A stretch of 64,000 nucleotides of DNA from Bradyrhizobium sp. BR 10289 (GCF_019455385.1 NZ_JACOFR010000017.1:100247-164246); one strand, 5' to 3'; counted from the stretch's first letter, positions 25,346-34,627 are shown. Notes: generated by a model not told the origin, from the sequence alone. Translations and numbers: made by a program.

Positions 25346-26137
25346 TCACTTCAACGGCACAAAAACATTGATTACGAGCTTGTCCTCCGCCGTCTTCAGG
25401 GGATCGGTGAGGTACTCCTCGATGAAGGTGTCCTTGGCTTCCAGGCGTTTGTCGTCGAGGTGATTGGTGATCGCCTCATAGGTGTTGTCCATGTTGTCGT
25501 AGGAGCCGCGATGGACGAATTTCAGCGCCTTGCCCTCCGGCGATCTGCCGATGCTCATGTCCTTGGGCAGCTTCTGCGGATCCTGGTCGATCGGGATCTC
25601 GGCGAGGAAGGTGAAGCCGGTGTCGTCGGTCGAGGTGTAGACGATCATCGCATTGCCGGCGTGCTTGATGCCCTGCTTGTCCAGCAGCGTGTTCAGCGCC
25701 TTGAAGGCGTCGACCAGCGTGTCGAAGGCGGAATCCCAATTGGCTGTGCCCTTGATCATCAGGACCTTCTTCGGCTCGAGCGTGGTTTCGAGGCCAAAGG
25801 GGTCCGCGGTCTGCACCGGGGCAGGGGTGGCGGCGACTGCTGGAGCGCTTGGGCTGGGGGAGGCACTGGCGGCGGGCGAGGGCGACGCCGCGGGAGCGGG
25901 CGAGGCGCTTACTGCCGGCGAAGGGGTTGCCACGGGAGCGGGCAAGGCACTTGCGGCCGGGGCGGGCGAAGCGGACGGCGCTAGCGAAGGGCTCGCCGAG
26001 GCGGCCGGCGCGGGACTTGGGCTTTGGCTTGGGCTTTGACTCTGGCTTGGGCTTTGCGCCAGGGCGCCGGACAGTCCGAGCGACAAGGCCGCTGCCGGGA
26101 TCAGCGCGGCCAGAACCAGACGACGGAAAGTGCTCAT
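25346..26137 (-). CDS. Secreted GyrI-like domain protein with Pro/Ala/Ser-rich linker
   Basis: A 263-residue protein. Signal peptide: LVLAALIPAAALSLGLSGALA. Residues about 26-110 are a low-complexity Pro/Ala/Ser array (SPSQSQSPSQSPSPAP, then repeated ASPAPAAS units). The C-terminal 150 residues (VLMIKGTANWDSAFDTLVDA, GNAMIVYTSTDDTGFTFLAE) resemble the GyrI-like or SOUL/heme-binding fold. The usual GyrI homologues are cytoplasmic ligand-binding domains, so a secreted form tethered by a disordered linker is unusual. ATG 26137 has GGGGAG upstream. It is followed immediately by the SIMPL gene. Confidence 0.75.
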   Translation of the reverse strand: MSTFRRLVLAALIPAAALSLGLSGALAQSPSQSQSPSQSPSPAPAASASPSLAPSASPAPAASALPAPVATPSPAVSASPAPAASPSPAASASPSPSAPAVAATPAPVQTADPFGLETTLEPKKVLMIKGTANWDSAFDTLVDAFKALNTLLDKQGIKHAGNAMIVYTSTDDTGFTFLAEIPIDQDPQKLPKDMSIGRSPEGKALKFVHRGSYDNMDNTYEAITNHLDDKRLEAKDTFIEEYLTDPLKTAEDKLVINVFVPLK

Positions 26138-26339
26138 TTTATTCTCCCCAGACCTTGCCCACCAAGGCCTTAACCCGGCCGCGCATCCCAGCTCGCGCGA
26201 ACCGCGCCGTTCTAACACGCGAGCGCCGAATTCGTCCCATGACAGATGCGTCATGGCACACTTCATGGGCTCGACCGCCAAATCACTGGCCAAGCCGCCA
26301 AGGATCGCCATATAAGGCAGGCGAAATTCAGGAATTTTC

Positions 26340-27215
26340 ATGAGCGCGCTGGCCAACCACGCATTTGCCAAGATGAACGGCATCGGCAACGAGATCGTCG
26401 TTGTCGACATGCGCGATTCCGCCGGAAAGATCACGCCGGACGATGCCCGCGCGGTGGCGTCCGCGAAAGGCGGCGTACCTTACGACCAGCTCATGGTGCT
26501 GCAGAAGCCGCGGCTCGACGGCACCGAAGCCTTCATCAAGATCTACAACAATGACGGCTCCGAAGCCGGTGCCTGCGGCAACGGCATGCGCTGCGTGGTC
26601 CGCCGCATCTTCGAGAAGAGTGGCCAGACCGCGGCGACCTTCGAGACTGCCGCGGGCCTGCTCAATGCCTGGCAGGGTCCGGCGGCCGATCTCTACACCG
26701 TTGACATGGGGGCGCCGAAGTTCGGCTGGCAGGACATTCCGCTGGCGGAAGAGTTTCGCGACACCCGCTACATCGAATTGCAGATCGGGCCGATCGACAA
26801 TCCCATCCTGCATTCGCCCTCCGCGGTGAGCATGGGCAATCCGCATGCGATCTTCTGGGTCGACGACGTCAACGCCTACGATCTCGAGCGCTTCGGCCCG
26901 CTGCTGGAAAATCACCCGATCTTCCCCGATCGCGCCAACATCACGCTCGCGCAGATCGTCGATCGCGAGCACATTATCATGCGCACCTGGGAGCGCGGCG
27001 CTGGCTTGACGCGAGCCTGCGGCTCGGCGGCCTGTGCCACTGCTGTCGCGGCGGCGCGGCTGAAGCGCACCGAGCGCAAGGTCGAGATGACCTTGCCGGG
27101 CGGCAAGCTCGGCATCGAGTGGCGCGAGCGCGACGACCACGTGTTGATGACGGGCACCGCGACCTTCGAATATGAAGGCCATTTCGATCCGGCGCTGTTC
27201 GCGCCGGTCGGCTGA
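26340..27215 (+). CDS. dapF: Diaminopimelate epimerase
   Basis: Epimerises LL- to meso-diaminopimelate for lysine and peptidoglycan. The 291-residue enzyme shows the two catalytic cysteines: C79 in EAGACGNGMRC and C227 in TRACGSAACATA. The N-terminus FAKMNGIGNEIVVVD is the family signature. The TGA overlaps the ATG of mtaB (TGATG), so translation is coupled. It starts about 200 bases from the divergent GyrI-like gene. Confidence 0.98.
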   Translation: MSALANHAFAKMNGIGNEIVVVDMRDSAGKITPDDARAVASAKGGVPYDQLMVLQKPRLDGTEAFIKIYNNDGSEAGACGNGMRCVVRRIFEKSGQTAATFETAAGLLNAWQGPAADLYTVDMGAPKFGWQDIPLAEEFRDTRYIELQIGPIDNPILHSPSAVSMGNPHAIFWVDDVNAYDLERFGPLLENHPIFPDRANITLAQIVDREHIIMRTWERGAGLTRACGSAACATAVAAARLKRTERKVEMTLPGGKLGIEWRERDDHVLMTGTATFEYEGHFDPALFAPVG

Positions 27216-28468
27216 TGTCCGTCGATATCGTCACCTTCGGCTGCCGCCTCAACGCGTTCGAGGCCGAGGTGATCCGCCGTGAGGCGGAAGGCGCGGGGCT
27301 GTCCGACACCATCGTCATCAACAGCTGCGCTGTCACCAACGAGGCGGTGGCGCAGGTGCGCCAGTCGATCCGCAAATTGAAGCGCGAGCGGCCCGGCGCG
27401 CGCATCGTCGTCACCGGCTGTGCGGCGCAGACGCAAAGCGCGATGTTCGCCGACATGGAAGAGGTCGATCGCGTCGTCGGCAATGACGACAAGATGCGCA
27501 GCGACGCGTGGCGCGAGGCGCGAAATGCGTTCGATCTTGGCGCCGGCGAAAAAATCGCCGTCAGCGACATCATGGCGGTCAGGGAGATGGCGCCGCATCT
27601 CATCGACGGCTTTGCCAGCGGCCTACCCCGCGCGTTCGTGCAGGTCCAGAACGGCTGCGACCATCGCTGCACCTTCTGCATCATCCCCTATGGCCGCGGC
27701 AATTCGCGCTCGGTGCCGATGGGCGCGGTGGTCGATCAGGTGCGCGCGCTGGCCGAACGCGGCCATGCCGAGATCGTGCTGACCGGCGTCGATCTCACCA
27801 GCTACGGCACTGATTTGCCGGGCGCGCCGAAGCTCGGCCTGCTGACCAAGCAGATCCTGCGGCACGTGCCGGAGCTGAAGCGGCTGCGCATCTCCTCGAT
27901 CGATTCGATCGAGGCGGACAGCGATCTGCTCGATGCCATCGCGGACGATTCGCGCCTGATGCCGCATCTGCATCTGTCGCTGCAGTCCGGCGACGACATG
28001 ATTTTGAAGCGGATGAAGCGCCGGCATTCGCGCAGCGATGCGATTCGCTTCTGCGACCAGGCTCGCCGCCTGCGGCCGGATATCGTCTTCGGCGCGGATA
28101 TCATCGCAGGCTTTCCGACCGAGACGGAAGAGATGTTCTCGCGCTCGCTCGATCTGGTCGAAGAGTGCGGCCTGACCTTCCTCCACGTCTTTCCCTATTC
28201 CCCGCGCCCCGGCACGCCCGCCGCGCGGATGCCGCAGGTTGCGGGCGGCGTGATCAAGGAACGCGCGAAGCGGCTGCGGGCAGCGGGCGAAGCAGCGTTG
28301 CGGCGGCGGCTACAAGCCGAGATCGGCGCGAGGCGCGATGTGCTGATCGAGAGGGGTAGTCTCGGCCGCACGGAGCATTATCTGCCGGTCGCGATTGTGG
28401 GCGAGTGCGTTGGAAGCGTCGTGCCGCGCCGGATCATCGGCAGCGATGGGGAGCGGCTCACCACATAA
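27215..28468 (+). CDS. mtaB: tRNA t6A37 methylthiotransferase
   Basis: Radical-SAM enzyme that converts t6A to ms2t6A at position 37 of tRNAs reading ANN codons. It has 417 residues. The N-terminal MTTase domain has FGCRLNAFEAEVI and NSCAVTN with VVTGCAAQT (three cluster-I cysteines). The radical-SAM cysteines C148-x3-C152-x2-C155 lie in CDHRCTFCIIPYGRG. The TRAM-like C-terminus is short. The start codon overlaps the dapF stop, and dapF-mtaB is a conserved alphaproteobacterial pair leading to ftsY. Confidence 0.96.
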   Translation: MSVDIVTFGCRLNAFEAEVIRREAEGAGLSDTIVINSCAVTNEAVAQVRQSIRKLKRERPGARIVVTGCAAQTQSAMFADMEEVDRVVGNDDKMRSDAWREARNAFDLGAGEKIAVSDIMAVREMAPHLIDGFASGLPRAFVQVQNGCDHRCTFCIIPYGRGNSRSVPMGAVVDQVRALAERGHAEIVLTGVDLTSYGTDLPGAPKLGLLTKQILRHVPELKRLRISSIDSIEADSDLLDAIADDSRLMPHLHLSLQSGDDMILKRMKRRHSRSDAIRFCDQARRLRPDIVFGADIIAGFPTETEEMFSRSLDLVEECGLTFLHVFPYSPRPGTPAARMPQVAGGVIKERAKRLRAAGEAALRRRLQAEIGARRDVLIERGSLGRTEHYLPVAIVGECVGSVVPRRIIGSDGERLTT

Positions 28469-28470
28469 CA

Positions 28471-28575
28471 GGTGTCGTCGCCCGGCTTGACCCGGGGGAC
28501 CCAGTACGCCGCGGCTTCTCCGTATCCCACAACCGTCTCTGGAATACTGGATCCCCCGCCTTCGCGGAGTGACAC
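28471..28575. repeat. Intergenic repeat, family C copy 2
   Basis: Begins GGTGTCGTCGCCCGGCTTGA, contains CCCAGTACGCCGCGG and GGAATACTGGATCC, and ends GCGGAGTGACACC. It shares the CAGTACGCCGC...ATACTGGATC core with the other family C members. Confidence 0.82.
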
Positions 28576-28600
28576 CGTTAGCTTGATGAACAGCGCGGCC

Positions 28601-29710
28601 CTACGACGCCCTCACCTGCCAGAATCGCAGCGTCCGCCGCGCGTTCTCCGGCGTCATCCGCGCGTAATGCTCCTGCGCCCGCGCGAGATCCGTCGGTTTC
28701 ATCGCGCCGGTGGCAAAGCGGCTTTCGAGCACGGCGGCTGTCGTCTCCCAGCTGAGGCCCGCCGCCTTGCACGGCACCAGCAGTCCGTCCTCGCGCAGGC
28801 TCTGCATCAGCGGGCGAATCACCTCCACAGTCGAAGCGGACAATGCCGCCAGCGCCGCGACGGCTTCCTCGTAGCGCCGCTGCTTCGCAAAGCCGAACAG
28901 CGTCGCCTCCGTGAGCTGGCCGCTCGCCTTGAGATTGGCAATCGCCCGCTTGGCGCCTTCGAAGTCGCGCACGCCCGACATTTCGCGCTCGACGCCGACG
29001 GTGACGGCGGCGATCGCGCTCTGGATTTCCTCGAACAGATGCGGCGGGGCGCGCGACAGCAGGCGGGTGCGAACTGTATCGGTCGCCGAGCGCAGCAACT
29101 GGCGGCGCAAATCCGACGGCAGGTCGACGCGAACGCCGACGCTGACGGCGAGCTCGGGATCGCTTTCGGCCTGGCTGACGATGATGGCAAATCCGTTGCC
29201 GGAGACGCGCGCGCCGGGATTGGCGGCGATGCGCCGGCTGACACTGGGATAGCGCCGCGCCAGGAGCGCGTCGGTGACGATCTCCTTCAGCCACCAGCGT
29301 CCGGCGACCGCGAGCAGATGCGGCTCGCTTTTGCTCGATGCGATCTTCACCAGTTCGCCGTCGTCGAGCCGCGCGGATTCCTGCAGCACCGGCCCGGCGA
29401 TGCGGATCTCGTCATTGTTGGCGAGGCGGCGGATCACGGAGGGCGGCGCCTGCGCGACCGGCGCCAGTTGCGCGCTGATCTCGGCGAGCGCAATGCGCGC
29501 TGCCACATCGGCGATGGCGCGCAGCTCGATGGTGCCGATCAGGCGCTCGAGCACGTCGTCGAACAGTGCGATCTGCTCCTCGTTGAAGCTTCCGGCGGAG
29601 GACAGGAACAGGTCGGTGACGCGTCGGGCGGTCTCCATGCCCTTCTCTGCCGAGCCGGTCCGGATCGCGGATTCGACCTCGTCGATGATCGATAGCTCGG
29701 CCGTGGACAT
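28601..29710 (-). CDS. DUF2336 domain protein
   Basis: A 369-residue soluble, helix-rich protein of the DUF2336 family common in Rhizobiales. It has no signal peptide or TM segment. The N-terminal region (RVTDLFLSSAGSFNEEQIALFDD, then RLIGTIELRAIADVAARIA) and repeated segments such as VIRRLANNDEIRIAGPVLQE look like HEAT-type repeats. Function is unknown. ATG 29710 is the start just before the conserved STAELS segment. It is flanked by a family C repeat downstream and faces the dapF-mtaB unit. Confidence 0.82.
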   Translation of the reverse strand: MSTAELSIIDEVESAIRTGSAEKGMETARRVTDLFLSSAGSFNEEQIALFDDVLERLIGTIELRAIADVAARIALAEISAQLAPVAQAPPSVIRRLANNDEIRIAGPVLQESARLDDGELVKIASSKSEPHLLAVAGRWWLKEIVTDALLARRYPSVSRRIAANPGARVSGNGFAIIVSQAESDPELAVSVGVRVDLPSDLRRQLLRSATDTVRTRLLSRAPPHLFEEIQSAIAAVTVGVEREMSGVRDFEGAKRAIANLKASGQLTEATLFGFAKQRRYEEAVAALAALSASTVEVIRPLMQSLREDGLLVPCKAAGLSWETTAAVLESRFATGAMKPTDLARAQEHYARMTPENARRTLRFWQVRAS

Positions 29711-29815
29711 GACGCGTTGCTCGTCCTGAGCGGATTGACGGAAGCTTGTTCTAAGCAACCGCTATCATTAGAGACGAGCCCTGAAGGTTTCGTAAACCAT
29801 GCTTCGGAGAAGCCG

Positions 29816-30523
29816 CTATTCCCCGTTCCAGCCGCAGGCACGGAGCTTGTCGCGCATGTGCGGCGGGGCCGGCGCGACGACGCGGACCGGCTCCTTGTTG
29901 CGGGAGATCGGCACCACGATCTCGCGGGAATGCAGATGCAGCTTCGGCTCGCCGAAGCGCGGGCCGTTGCCGTAAATGTTATCGCCGAAGATCGGCCATC
30001 CCGTCGCCGACGAATGCACCCGCAATTGATGGGTCCGCCCCGTCACCGGCTCCATGGCGAGCCAGGTGAAACCCTCGCCCCGGCCCATCACCTTCCAGTT
30101 GGTGACGGCCTTCTGCCCTTCCGGGTCGGGCTTCTGCCACCAGCCGCGTTCGGCATTGAGCCGGCCGAGCGGCATGTCGATCGTGCCTTCATCTTCGGCA
30201 GGGCCGCCCTCGACCACGGTCCAGTAGGTCTTGCCGATCTTGCCGTGCTTGAACAGCAGGCCGAGCGAGGCGGTGGCCTTGCGATGGCGGCCGAGCACGA
30301 GGCAGCCGGAGGTGTCCTTGTCCAGCCGGTGGGCCAGCACCGGCGGCCGCGGCAGGCCGAAGCGGAGCGCCTCGAAAGAATCCTCCAGATTGGGCCCGCC
30401 CTTGGGGCCGCGATGCACGGGAAGGCCGGCCGGCTTGTCGATGACCAGCATCAGCCCGTCGCGATGGAGCACGCGGCCCAGGATCTCGTCGGCGGTCAAT
30501 TGGGGAACATCGAGCAATTGCAA
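29816..30523 (-). CDS. RluA-family pseudouridine synthase
   Basis: A 235-residue RNA pseudouridine synthase. The catalytic Asp is D68 in HRLDKDTSG, and the family motifs LMLVIDKPAGLPVHRG, KTYWTVVEG and GRTHQLRVH are present. There is no S4 domain, and the short length matches the RluA/TruC-like single-domain enzymes. Its target RNA (23S rRNA or tRNA) cannot be decided from sequence alone. It is divergent from ftsY, with 51 bases between the start codons. Confidence 0.93.
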   Translation of the reverse strand: MQLLDVPQLTADEILGRVLHRDGLMLVIDKPAGLPVHRGPKGGPNLEDSFEALRFGLPRPPVLAHRLDKDTSGCLVLGRHRKATASLGLLFKHGKIGKTYWTVVEGGPAEDEGTIDMPLGRLNAERGWWQKPDPEGQKAVTNWKVMGRGEGFTWLAMEPVTGRTHQLRVHSSATGWPIFGDNIYGNGPRFGEPKLHLHSREIVVPISRNKEPVRVVAPAPPHMRDKLRACGWNGE

Positions 30524-30574
30524 GACTTTCGGTCAAGGCTTTCGTTTGCGAGCCGGAACGGCTAACACGCCACC

Positions 30575-31522
30575 ATGAACGATACCACCTCCGAGACCCC
30601 AAAGCTGAGCTGGTGGCGCCGCCTGTCGAACGGGCTGAAGCGCACCTCGTCCTCGCTCGGGACCGCGGTCGCCGACCTCGTCACCAAGCGCAAGCTCGAC
30701 CGCGCCATGCTCGACGACATCGAGGACGTGCTGCTGCGCGCCGATCTCGGCACGCAGGTCGCGGTGCGGATCGCGGACGCCGTCGGCGCCGGGCGCTACG
30801 ACAAGGCGATCTCGGCCGACGAAGTCAAGGACGTGGTCGCGACCGAGGTCGAGAAAGTGCTGGCGCCGGTCGCAAAGCCCCTCGTGATCGATGCGGCGAA
30901 AAAGCCGTTCGTGATCCTCGTGGTCGGCGTCAACGGTTCCGGCAAGACCACGACCATCGGAAAGCTCTCGCAGAAATTCACCTCCGAAGGCCGCAAGGTG
31001 ATGCTCGCCGCCGGCGACACGTTCCGCGCCGCCGCGATCGAGCAGCTGAAGGTTTGGGGCGAGCGGACGAAGACGCCTGTGATCGCGGGCGCACAGGGCT
31101 CGGATTCGGCGAGCCTCGCCTTCAACGCGCTGACGGCCGCGAAGGAGCAGGGCGTCGACGTGCTGCTGATCGACACCGCCGGCCGGCTGCAGAACAAGGC
31201 CGAGCTGATGAACGAGCTCGAAAAGGTCGTGCGCGTGATCCGCAAGGTCGATGACACTGCGCCGCATGCCGTGCTGCTTGTGCTCGATGCGACGGTGGGC
31301 CAGAACGCATTGTCGCAGGTCGAGGCCTTCCATCGCACCGCCGGGGTCACCGGCCTTGTGATGACCAAGCTCGACGGCACCGCCCGCGGCGGCATCCTGG
31401 TGGCGCTCGCGGAGAAATTCAAACTGCCGGTGCATTTCATCGGCGTCGGCGAAGGCGTCGACGATCTCGCGCCGTTCACCGCGCGCGATTTCGCCCGCGC
31501 CATCGCCGGAATCGAAGGCTAG
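30575..31522 (+). CDS. ftsY: Signal recognition particle receptor
   Basis: Membrane-associated GTPase that receives the SRP-ribosome complex. It has 315 residues. The short basic N-terminus (LSWWRRLSNGLKRTSSSLG) replaces the long acidic A domain of enteric FtsY. The NG domain has GVNGSGKTTTIGK (118-130), DTFRAAAIEQL, DTAGRLQNK and TKLDGTARGG. It is two bases from yciB and forms a small operon with it. Its SRP partner ffh is at 20792. Confidence 0.98.
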   Translation: MNDTTSETPKLSWWRRLSNGLKRTSSSLGTAVADLVTKRKLDRAMLDDIEDVLLRADLGTQVAVRIADAVGAGRYDKAISADEVKDVVATEVEKVLAPVAKPLVIDAAKKPFVILVVGVNGSGKTTTIGKLSQKFTSEGRKVMLAAGDTFRAAAIEQLKVWGERTKTPVIAGAQGSDSASLAFNALTAAKEQGVDVLLIDTAGRLQNKAELMNELEKVVRVIRKVDDTAPHAVLLVLDATVGQNALSQVEAFHRTAGVTGLVMTKLDGTARGGILVALAEKFKLPVHFIGVGEGVDDLAPFTARDFARAIAGIEG

Positions 31523-31524
31523 AG

Positions 31525-32127
31525 ATGGACAAGACCCAGCCGCATCCGCTGTTCAAGCTCGCGACCGAGCTCGGTCCGCTGCTCGTGTTTTTCTTCGTCA
31601 ATGCGAAGTTCAACCTGTTTGCCGCGACCGGCGCCTTCATGGTTGCGATCGTGGCGGCGATGGCCGCTTCCTATGTGGTGACGCGGCACATCCCGATCAT
31701 GGCGATCGTGACGGGCGTGATCGTGCTGGTGTTCGGCACGCTGACCTTGGTGCTGCACGACGAAACCTTCATCAAGGTCAAGCCGACGATCATCTACGGC
31801 CTGTTCGCCGCGATCCTCGGCGGCGGCCTGCTGTTCGGCCGCTCCTTCATCGCCGTGATGTTCGACCAGATGTTCAATCTGACCCCGCAGGGCTGGCGCA
31901 TCCTCACCCTGCGTTGGGCGTTGTTCTTCGCCGGCATGGCGGTGCTGAACGAGATCGTCTGGCGCACCCAGAGCACGGATTTCTGGGTGAATTTTAAGGT
32001 ATTCGGCGTCACGCCGATCACGATGATCTTTGCGATCGCCCAGATGCCGCTGACCAAGCGCTACGGCGTCGAACCGGTGTCGCTGGAGGCGAGCGAGGCG
32101 GAAGCGGGGGATGTGAGGAAAGGCTGA
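31525..32127 (+). CDS. yciB: Inner membrane septation protein A
   Basis: A 200-residue integral membrane protein with about five helices. Sequence features include LATELGPLLVFFFVNAKFNL, KPTIIYGLFAAILGGG and TLRWALFFAGMAVLNEIVWR, all typical of the YciB/IspZ family. It is needed for normal septation and envelope integrity in other proteobacteria. It starts two bases after ftsY, so the two are co-transcribed, a gene order conserved in alphaproteobacteria. Confidence 0.95.
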   Translation: MDKTQPHPLFKLATELGPLLVFFFVNAKFNLFAATGAFMVAIVAAMAASYVVTRHIPIMAIVTGVIVLVFGTLTLVLHDETFIKVKPTIIYGLFAAILGGGLLFGRSFIAVMFDQMFNLTPQGWRILTLRWALFFAGMAVLNEIVWRTQSTDFWVNFKVFGVTPITMIFAIAQMPLTKRYGVEPVSLEASEAEAGDVRKG

Positions 32128-32176
32128 GAACTCTCTCCGCTCGTCATTGCGAGCCGAGACGTAGCCACACACTCAA

Positions 32177-32282
32177 CTGTCATCGCCCGACTTGATCGGG
32201 CGATCCAGTATTCCAGAGACAGTAGAGAGATGCGGAGAGGCCGCGGCGTACTGGATGCCCCGGTCAAGCCGGGGCATGACAG
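32177..32282. repeat. Intergenic repeat, family C copy 3 (inverted)
   Basis: Reads CTGTCATCGCCCGACTTGAT, then GGGCGATCCAGTATTCCAGA, and ends GCGTACTGGATGCCCCGG, then a GGGGCATGACAG end. It is the reverse orientation of the copy at 22394. Confidence 0.85.
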
Positions 32283-32321
32283 CGGTGTGTGAGGCGCGCC
32301 TCTTCACTCCCGAGAGCGGTG

Positions 32322-32918
32322 CTAGGACCCCGCCGCCTTCAGCGCTTTCTCCATCTGCGGCAACAGCACCGTGCGCAGATTATCCGGCGTGATCGGGCCG
32401 ACCAGCTTGTAGACAATGGTGCCCTCAGGGCCGACCACAAACGTCTCCGGCACGCCATAGACGCCCCACTCGATCGAGGCGCGGCCATTGGCATCGACGC
32501 CGACGCGGCCGAACGGGTTGCCATAGCGCCCCAGGAAGCGGCGGGCGTTGTCGGACGCATCCTTGTAATTGATGCCGACGAGCTGGAAGCGTTTGTCTTT
32601 TGCCAGTTCGGTCAGCAGCGGCGCTTCGTCGTGACAGGGCACGCACCAGGACGCCCAGACATTGACAAGGCTGACCTTGCCCTTGAACGCCGCGGGATCG
32701 AGCCCGGGCACCTGCGCGTTGTCGGCCAGCAATCCCTCGAGCGGCGGCAGTGTGGTCTGCGGCGCAGGGCGGCCGATCAGTGCGGAGGGAATCCGCGAGG
32801 GATCGCCGCTGCCGAGCCGGAACCAGAACAGCAGCGCAAGGCCGATAAAAGCGAGCAGCGGCAGCACCATCAGGAAGGTGCGGCGCTGCGGCGGCGTGGT
32901 CGTCGATTGATCGCTCAT
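32322..32918 (-). CDS. ccmG: Cytochrome c maturation thiol:disulfide oxidoreductase
   Basis: Membrane-anchored thioredoxin-like protein (CcmG/DsbE/CycY) that keeps apocytochrome c cysteines reduced. It has 198 residues: one N-terminal TM (RTFLMVLPLLAFIGLALLFW), then a thioredoxin fold with the active site W91-C92-VP-C95. The GVPETFVVGPEG segment is the cis-Pro region. The ATG at 32918 overlaps the end of ccmD. It is the last gene of the ccmABCDG run. Confidence 0.95.
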   Translation of the reverse strand: MSDQSTTTPPQRRTFLMVLPLLAFIGLALLFWFRLGSGDPSRIPSALIGRPAPQTTLPPLEGLLADNAQVPGLDPAAFKGKVSLVNVWASWCVPCHDEAPLLTELAKDKRFQLVGINYKDASDNARRFLGRYGNPFGRVGVDANGRASIEWGVYGVPETFVVGPEGTIVYKLVGPITPDNLRTVLLPQMEKALKAAGS

Positions 32919-33097
32919 GGCCGGTCTGTCGAGCTGCGCGCCGAACGGCGGGTGACGCCGCTGCGCTCGAGCTCGCGCAGGCGCCCGGTCTGGCTGCGAT
33001 AGTCCAGCACGATCCAGCCGATCAGGATCACGACCACGAGGGCGGCTGCCGCGTAGGACGTCACGATGAAGGGCGCGTAGGGACCGAGCGACATCAT
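32915..33097 (-). CDS. ccmD: Heme exporter protein D
   Basis: A 60-residue single-TM protein (PFIVTSYAAAALVVVILIGW) with a basic C-terminal tail, as in CcmD, which releases holo-CcmE from CcmABC. The ATG at 33097 overlaps the ccmC stop and has a GGGGG run upstream; the next codon is also ATG. Its 3' end overlaps the ccmG start. Its short length makes homology weaker, but the position is decisive. Confidence 0.9.
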   Translation of the reverse strand: MMSLGPYAPFIVTSYAAAALVVVILIGWIVLDYRSQTGRLRELERSGVTRRSARSSTDRP

Positions 33098-33882
33098 CAC
33101 GCCGCCCCCTTTGACGCGTTCTCTTCACGCGAACCGGTGCTTAACTCGCTCGAAAACGCGACGCGGCTCGCCTGCATCATCTGCAGCGAGCGGACGCGCC
33201 GGCGCAAAATCTCGTTGCGCATGGCGGCCAGGTGCAGCGTGACGAACAGCAGCGTGAACGCGATCGCCATCACCAGCAGCGGGATCAGGAAGGATTTGTC
33301 GAGCGTCGAGCCGCCCATCCGCATCACCGAGGCCGGCTGGTGCAGCGTGTTCCACCAGTCGACCGAGAACTTGATGATCGGCAGGTTGATCGCGCCGACC
33401 AGCGTCAGCACCGCGGCCGCACGCGCCGCGCGCGAGGGATCGTCGACCGCGCGCCACAGCGCCATCAGGCCGAGATACATCAGGAACAGGATGAGCACCG
33501 AGGTCAGGCGCGCATCCCATTCCCAATAGGTGCCCCACATCGGCCGGCCCCACAGCGAGCCCGTCAGCAGCGCAAGGAAGGTGAAGCTGGCCCCGATCGG
33601 CGCCGCCGCTTTCGCCGCGACGTCGGCGAGCGGATGCCGCCACACCAGCGTGCCGAGCGAGGCGATGCTCATCACGCCCCACACGAACATCGACAGCCAG
33701 GCATTGGGCACGTGGATGAACATGATCTTGACGGTCGCGCCCTGCTGGTAGTCGTCGGGCGCGAGCGCGGACTGATAGAGGCCGATCGCGAGCAGGATGA
33801 TGGTCGCACCCGCAAGCCATGGCAGCAGCCGCGCCGAGAGCGCGAGGAACCTTGTGGGATTGGCGAGATCGATCAGCGACAT
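33097..33882 (-). CDS. ccmC: Heme exporter permease C
   Basis: Six-TM integral membrane protein, 261 residues. The tryptophan-rich heme-binding loop, WGRPMWGTYWEWDARLTS, is intact, with histidine-containing periplasmic loops (VPNAWLSMFVWGVM and TLHQPASVMR). CcmC delivers heme to CcmE. The stop overlaps the ccmD start. A gap of about 75 bases separates it from ccmB. Confidence 0.97.
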   Translation of the reverse strand: MSLIDLANPTRFLALSARLLPWLAGATIILLAIGLYQSALAPDDYQQGATVKIMFIHVPNAWLSMFVWGVMSIASLGTLVWRHPLADVAAKAAAPIGASFTFLALLTGSLWGRPMWGTYWEWDARLTSVLILFLMYLGLMALWRAVDDPSRAARAAAVLTLVGAINLPIIKFSVDWWNTLHQPASVMRMGGSTLDKSFLIPLLVMAIAFTLLFVTLHLAAMRNEILRRRVRSLQMMQASRVAFSSELSTGSREENASKGAA

Positions 33883-33958
33883 GGTATTCTGATAATCACC
33901 GGTGGCTGCTCACGCAATCAGCATGAAAGCGCGCAGCGAAAGTTGATCGGGGTCAAGG

Positions 33959-34627
33959 TCAATCAAGTCCGTGCCGCAGGCTCGCCGCCGCCGCGAACGG
34001 ACCGATCACCAGGCTGACCAGAGACAGCGCGCAGAGGATCGAGAACGGCGCGCCGAAATTCATGGGGCCGACAATCACCGCCTGCGAGGCTGCCACGCCG
34101 AAAATCAGCACCGGGATCGACAGCGGCAGCACCAGCACCGCCATCAACAGCCCGCCGCGATGCAGCGTCACCGCCAGCGCCGCGCCGATCATGCCGGTGA
34201 AGGTGAGGGCCGGGGTGCCCGCCAGTAGCGTCAGCGCCACCGCGGCCGTGGCCACCATGTCGAGGTTGAGCAGCAGGCCGAGCACCGGGGTTGCGACAAT
34301 CAGCGGCAGGCCCGCGGCCAGCCAGTGCGCCAGCGCCTTGGCGGCACAGGCGAGTTCCAGCGGCGTCCGGCTCATCGTGATCAGATCGAGCGAGCCGTCC
34401 TCATGGTCGGCCATGAACAGCCGGTCCAGCGTCAACAGGCTCGCCAGCAGAGCGCCGAGCCAGAGGATCGCCGGCCCCAGCCGCGACAGCAGCGCCAGGT
34501 CCGGCCCCACCGCAAACGGCATCAGCACGACGACGGTGAGGAAGAACAGCACGCCGATCAACGCCCCGCCGCCAACGCGAAGCGCGATCCGGATGTCCCG
34601 GCGAATCAGGGCGGAGAGGGCGGTCAT
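33959..34627 (-). CDS. ccmB: Heme exporter permease B
   Basis: A 222-residue, six-TM permease of the CcmAB heme/CcmE-release ABC module. Segments LIRRDIRIALRVGGGALIGV, DHEDGSLDLITMSRTPLELA and the repeated hydrophobic helices match the CcmB family. The start lies after a gap of about 210 bases from ccmA that holds a palindromic repeat, an atypically large separation inside this operon. Confidence 0.95.
   Translation of the reverse strand: MTALSALIRRDIRIALRVGGGALIGVLFFLTVVVLMPFAVGPDLALLSRLGPAILWLGALLASLLTLDRLFMADHEDGSLDLITMSRTPLELACAAKALAHWLAAGLPLIVATPVLGLLLNLDMVATAAVALTLLAGTPALTFTGMIGAALAVTLHRGGLLMAVLVLPLSIPVLIFGVAASQAVIVGPMNFGAPFSILCALSLVSLVIGPFAAAASLRHGLD

Noticed and set aside
25850..26060. 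Short tandem-like DNA repeats considered as a CRISPR or satellite
   Set aside because: They are the codons of the Pro/Ala/Ser-rich linker of the GyrI-like protein, irregular in spacing, and without unique spacers.
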